Shown: piece after piece, positions 5,845 to 7,873 of the stretch
How positions within the stretch are numbered: position 1 is the first letter of the stretch
Layout: every line of letters starts with the position of its first letter
Assembly: GCA_002430405.1 (NCBI GenBank)
Contig: DJBM01000117.1
Coordinates: 1 to 7,873 of the forward strand
Direction: 5' to 3'
Origin: Actinobacteria bacterium UBA5976
Lineage (GTDB): Bacteria; Actinomycetota; Actinomycetes; S36-B12; UBA5976
Length of the DNA: 7,873 bases
Program-made: the position numbers and the translations under genes
The notes under the pieces: generated by a model
Told to the model about the DNA's origin: nothing
What the model saw: the letters and a program-made list of their open reading frames with translations, nothing else
The model's database searches: none

Positions 5845-5860
5845 TTTCAAAACCTAGTTT

Positions 5861-7096
5861 CTACGCAACGCTACGCATATTTCTGCGAGGGTGTTTTGTA
5901 ATCGCAGTGACTTCATCAACCACTTGAGAGAGTTTTGATTCCGCCGCGATCAATTTAGCTAAGCCTTGATACTGAAGTGAAATTTCACTGCGTGGATTTA
6001 TGGCACTCATAAAAGTTGTTCGCTGCAATGCCTGTCTAGAAAGCTCCCAGTCAAGCCCAATGCAGGTAACAGACTCAATACCAGTGTGCCTAGAAACAGC
6101 ACTCTTGATGTCACGCGCTTGCGCTTCGCTTGTGATTCCCCAAAGCAAGACATAAACACTGGACTTTGCAAAAAGTTCGTGAAACTCCAAATATCCTCGG
6201 ACCAATCTGGCTATTCCAACACAATCAGCACGAGCACAAATAATCGTTATGTCCGCGCTTTCAAGTGCGGTAAGGGAGGCTGCGTGACGCCTAGGTAGTG
6301 AAGTCTCATGCAGCAAAGATTGATCCACTTCTAAAATAGCGCCGACATCTGTTACAACTGCGTCAAAGTTTTCCTTTGATTCTTGCCAAAATTCTCGAAG
6401 CGCCGAAATACGTAAGTCAGTCCATCGGGAAACTCGAGGCAATCCAGGCACCACCGATAAACCACTTCGAAGTTGAGTTACTAAGTCAGCAAATGTTTGA
6501 CCTTTGGCAGATTTCTTTTCTAGTACTCGGCACAACTCAAGTAAGCCATTTGTACCCAAGTCAAGACCTAGTTCTTGATCAAGTGATGGGCCATAGGTAT
6601 CCGCGTCGATCATCACGGTGCGCAGGTTTAGTTGTTTGAGTTGCAGACTAAGTTCTTTGACTGTTGTGGTGCGACCACTTGCACCACCAAAACCAGCGAT
6701 TGCAATGTGTAATCCAGTTTCTTTAATCTCTTCAACTATTGGCTTTAGTTTTCCACTTAACAATTCCGAAACTAATTTGAGAGCGATAAGTGGGTTCTTT
6801 GCATCAAGTTGGACCAACATTGTTACTCCTTGGTCACTCCAAGACTCACAATCTGAAGAAATCGCAATAAGTGGAATATCACGCTCACGAAGTTCTGCAA
6901 TCAAATCTTGATCGATTCTTGGTGTGGCATCAGAAATGATCACTCCGTGGCACTCCACGACTTGAATCGCGGCTCGAATATCAATGCCATCGACACAACG
7001 TCGTTGCACCGAAATGCCAAACATCGGATGCCCAAGTCCACTTACAAATATTGATTCCCATTCAACTAAACCCAACGCTACGATCACATTTTTCAT
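5861..7096 (-). CDS. CpaE/TadZ-like ParA/MinD-family ATPase of a probable Tad pilus locus
   Basis: Proteins of this type place or organise Flp/Tad pilus machinery at the membrane. The 411-residue product has an N-terminal receiver-like domain lacking clear phosphorylation motifs (about 1-118), then a SIMIBI-class ATPase domain. The ATPase has a P-loop-like GFGGASGRTTT (135-145), a VMIDADTYGPSLDQELGL segment (161-178) equivalent to Walker A'/switch I, and FDAVVTDVG (244-252) as Walker B. The P-loop lysine before the first Thr is Arg (R142), and the MinD-type KGG start is absent, so ATP hydrolysis may be altered; similar APGRT-like loops occur, as I recall, in actinobacterial relatives. The start overlaps the upstream stop as ATGA, with no clear ribosome site, indicating translational coupling to the SAF-domain gene. 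Confidence 0.8.
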   Translation of the reverse strand: MKNVIVALGLVEWESIFVSGLGHPMFGISVQRRCVDGIDIRAAIQVVECHGVIISDATPRIDQDLIAELRERDIPLIAISSDCESWSDQGVTMLVQLDAKNPLIALKLVSELLSGKLKPIVEEIKETGLHIAIAGFGGASGRTTTVKELSLQLKQLNLRTVMIDADTYGPSLDQELGLDLGTNGLLELCRVLEKKSAKGQTFADLVTQLRSGLSVVPGLPRVSRWTDLRISALREFWQESKENFDAVVTDVGAILEVDQSLLHETSLPRRHAASLTALESADITIICARADCVGIARLVRGYLEFHELFAKSSVYVLLWGITSEAQARDIKSAVSRHTGIESVTCIGLDWELSRQALQRTTFMSAINPRSEISLQYQGLAKLIAAESKLSQVVDEVTAITKHPRRNMRSVA

Positions 7097-7743
7097 AATT
7101 GGTCAGCTGTAGTTGGGATCGAAACTAGATCAATTGATCCATCGCGCATTGCTTGCACCAAGATTTCAACTTCATCTTTTGCCACTAATACGGTCACTGA
7201 GGTGTCCACGCCAGAATCATAGAATTCCGGGGCAAATTCAATGACCGCGTTTGGAATGATTAATCTGGCTGGACCCGGAAGCGCAAGTCCATCAAGTGAT
7301 GGTGTCATCCAAATGTCCACTTTTTCACCTCGTGATATCTGTGCCAGATGCCCCGCGCGAATTGGCAAGCTAACTGCCCTGGTATCTGGGCTAACTCCAC
7401 TCGTTATCGAATACGTCTGAACTAAGTCGCCAACAAATAAATCAGTTGCTGCGACTTTTCCTACTGCATCACTTGGAATCGTAATTAGGTTTTGGGTTAC
7501 TGGGATAGAGACTTGGGCAATCGCAACATCCGACGCTTGAATTATTGTGCCTTTCGCAATTGTTGTAGTTACGGTAACGGCCGCCACTCTTGCTGACGCC
7601 CTACTCAAAAACAGCTGCCCCGCAAACATCGCAATCAAAATAAAACTGATCCCAAGCCAAAGTCGTGGATCTTGCGTTTTGCGACTTGTGGACACACTTA
7701 CTTTTCTCGGCGCACTTTGTCCGACTCGAATTGGAATAGCCAT
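7093..7743 (-). CDS. SAF-domain membrane protein, CpaB/RcpC-like
   Basis: SAF-domain proteins of the CpaB/RcpC group take part in Flp pilus assembly outside the cytoplasmic membrane. From the ATG at 7743 the product has 216 residues: a basic cytoplasmic N-terminus, one membrane segment (about 28-47, LWLGISFILIAMFAGQLFL), a SAF domain (about 54-116, with VTTTIAKGTIIQASDVAIAQ, DAVGKVAATDLFVGDLV), then a mixed region with PIRAGHLAQISRGEKVDIW. A TTG at 7779 would add 12 residues, but the ATG has a G-rich ribosome site (GGGGGGA) about 4 bases upstream and is preferred. It ends in the ATGA overlap with the CpaE-like gene. Pilus function is inferred from the pair; no pilin or TadA is in the window. 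Confidence 0.75.
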   Translation of the reverse strand: MAIPIRVGQSAPRKVSVSTSRKTQDPRLWLGISFILIAMFAGQLFLSRASARVAAVTVTTTIAKGTIIQASDVAIAQVSIPVTQNLITIPSDAVGKVAATDLFVGDLVQTYSITSGVSPDTRAVSLPIRAGHLAQISRGEKVDIWMTPSLDGLALPGPARLIIPNAVIEFAPEFYDSGVDTSVTVLVAKDEVEILVQAMRDGSIDLVSIPTTADQL

Positions 7744-7822
7744 TAAGTCCCCCCAAACTTTTTTTACATACTCACACAATTTTCAAAAATTTACCTAAGT
7801 CCTATCCGAGCTGTGGAAAACT

Positions 7823-7850
7823 TTGCACCAAAATTTTCGAATTCAATAAT
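7823..7850 (+). promoter_or_regulatory. Possible leaderless promoter at the right edge
   Basis: TTGCAC (7823-7828) and AATAAT (7845-7850), 16 bases apart, loosely fit -35 and -10 boxes. They would start transcription close to the ATG at 7860. The evidence is weak and rests on position. Confidence 0.3.
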
Positions 7851-7859
7851 GATTAAGTC

Positions 7860-7873
7860 ATGCCCTATCGCTT
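7860..7873 (+). CDS. Possible start of a divergent gene, cut by window edge
   Basis: An ATG at 7860 opens a frame reading M-P-Y-R before the window ends. In actinobacterial genomes small helix-turn-helix (excisionase-like) genes with similar N-termini sit beside SAF-domain genes, so this may be one, but four codons cannot show it. A second ATG at 7849, in another frame, is also open to the edge. Confidence 0.25.

Noticed and set aside
5845..5860. A possible terminator between the converging aminotransferase and CpaE-like genes
   Set aside because: Only a 4-bp AAAC/GTTT stem with a 3-base loop can form, which is too weak to call.

Overview
The window looks chromosomal and comes from a member of the Actinomycetota with moderate GC. 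The order tRNA-Trp, secE, nusG, rplK, rplA, then rplJ and rplL, fits this group. So do an L10 and a NusG with long acidic extensions, an aspartate aminotransferase with the N-terminus usual in Actinobacteria, and several starts that look leaderless. Base composition is well below that of streptomycetes or mycobacteria, so an aquatic low-GC lineage is a reasonable guess, but no marker here proves it.

Bases 1-4482 are mostly ribosomal and transcription housekeeping genes on the minus strand. Read in the direction of transcription they are tRNA-Trp, secE, nusG, rplK and rplA, then a strong bidirectional terminator, and later rplJ and rplL (cut off by the window edge). rplJ-rplL has its own promoter and an L10-type RNA leader ending in an attenuator terminator. 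A hairpin between rplK and rplA resembles an L1 autoregulation site.

Between rplA and rplJ, on the opposite strand (1381-1903), lie two small overlapping genes that look like a toxin-antitoxin pair: a 79-residue toxin-like protein and a 96-residue helix-turn-helix partner. In front of them are two copies of a perfect 12-base palindrome 28 bp apart, placed over a probable leaderless promoter. This is the least ordinary part of the window.

The region 4483-4647 is a divergent promoter region. To its right a pyridoxal-phosphate aminotransferase (4648-5844) reads on the plus strand. It converges on a two-gene minus-strand operon (7743 to 5861) encoding a membrane-anchored SAF-domain protein (CpaB/RcpC type) and a CpaE/TadZ-like ATPase. 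These two suggest the start of a Tad/Flp pilus locus. At the right edge a plus-strand gene may begin at 7860, divergent from the pilus genes.
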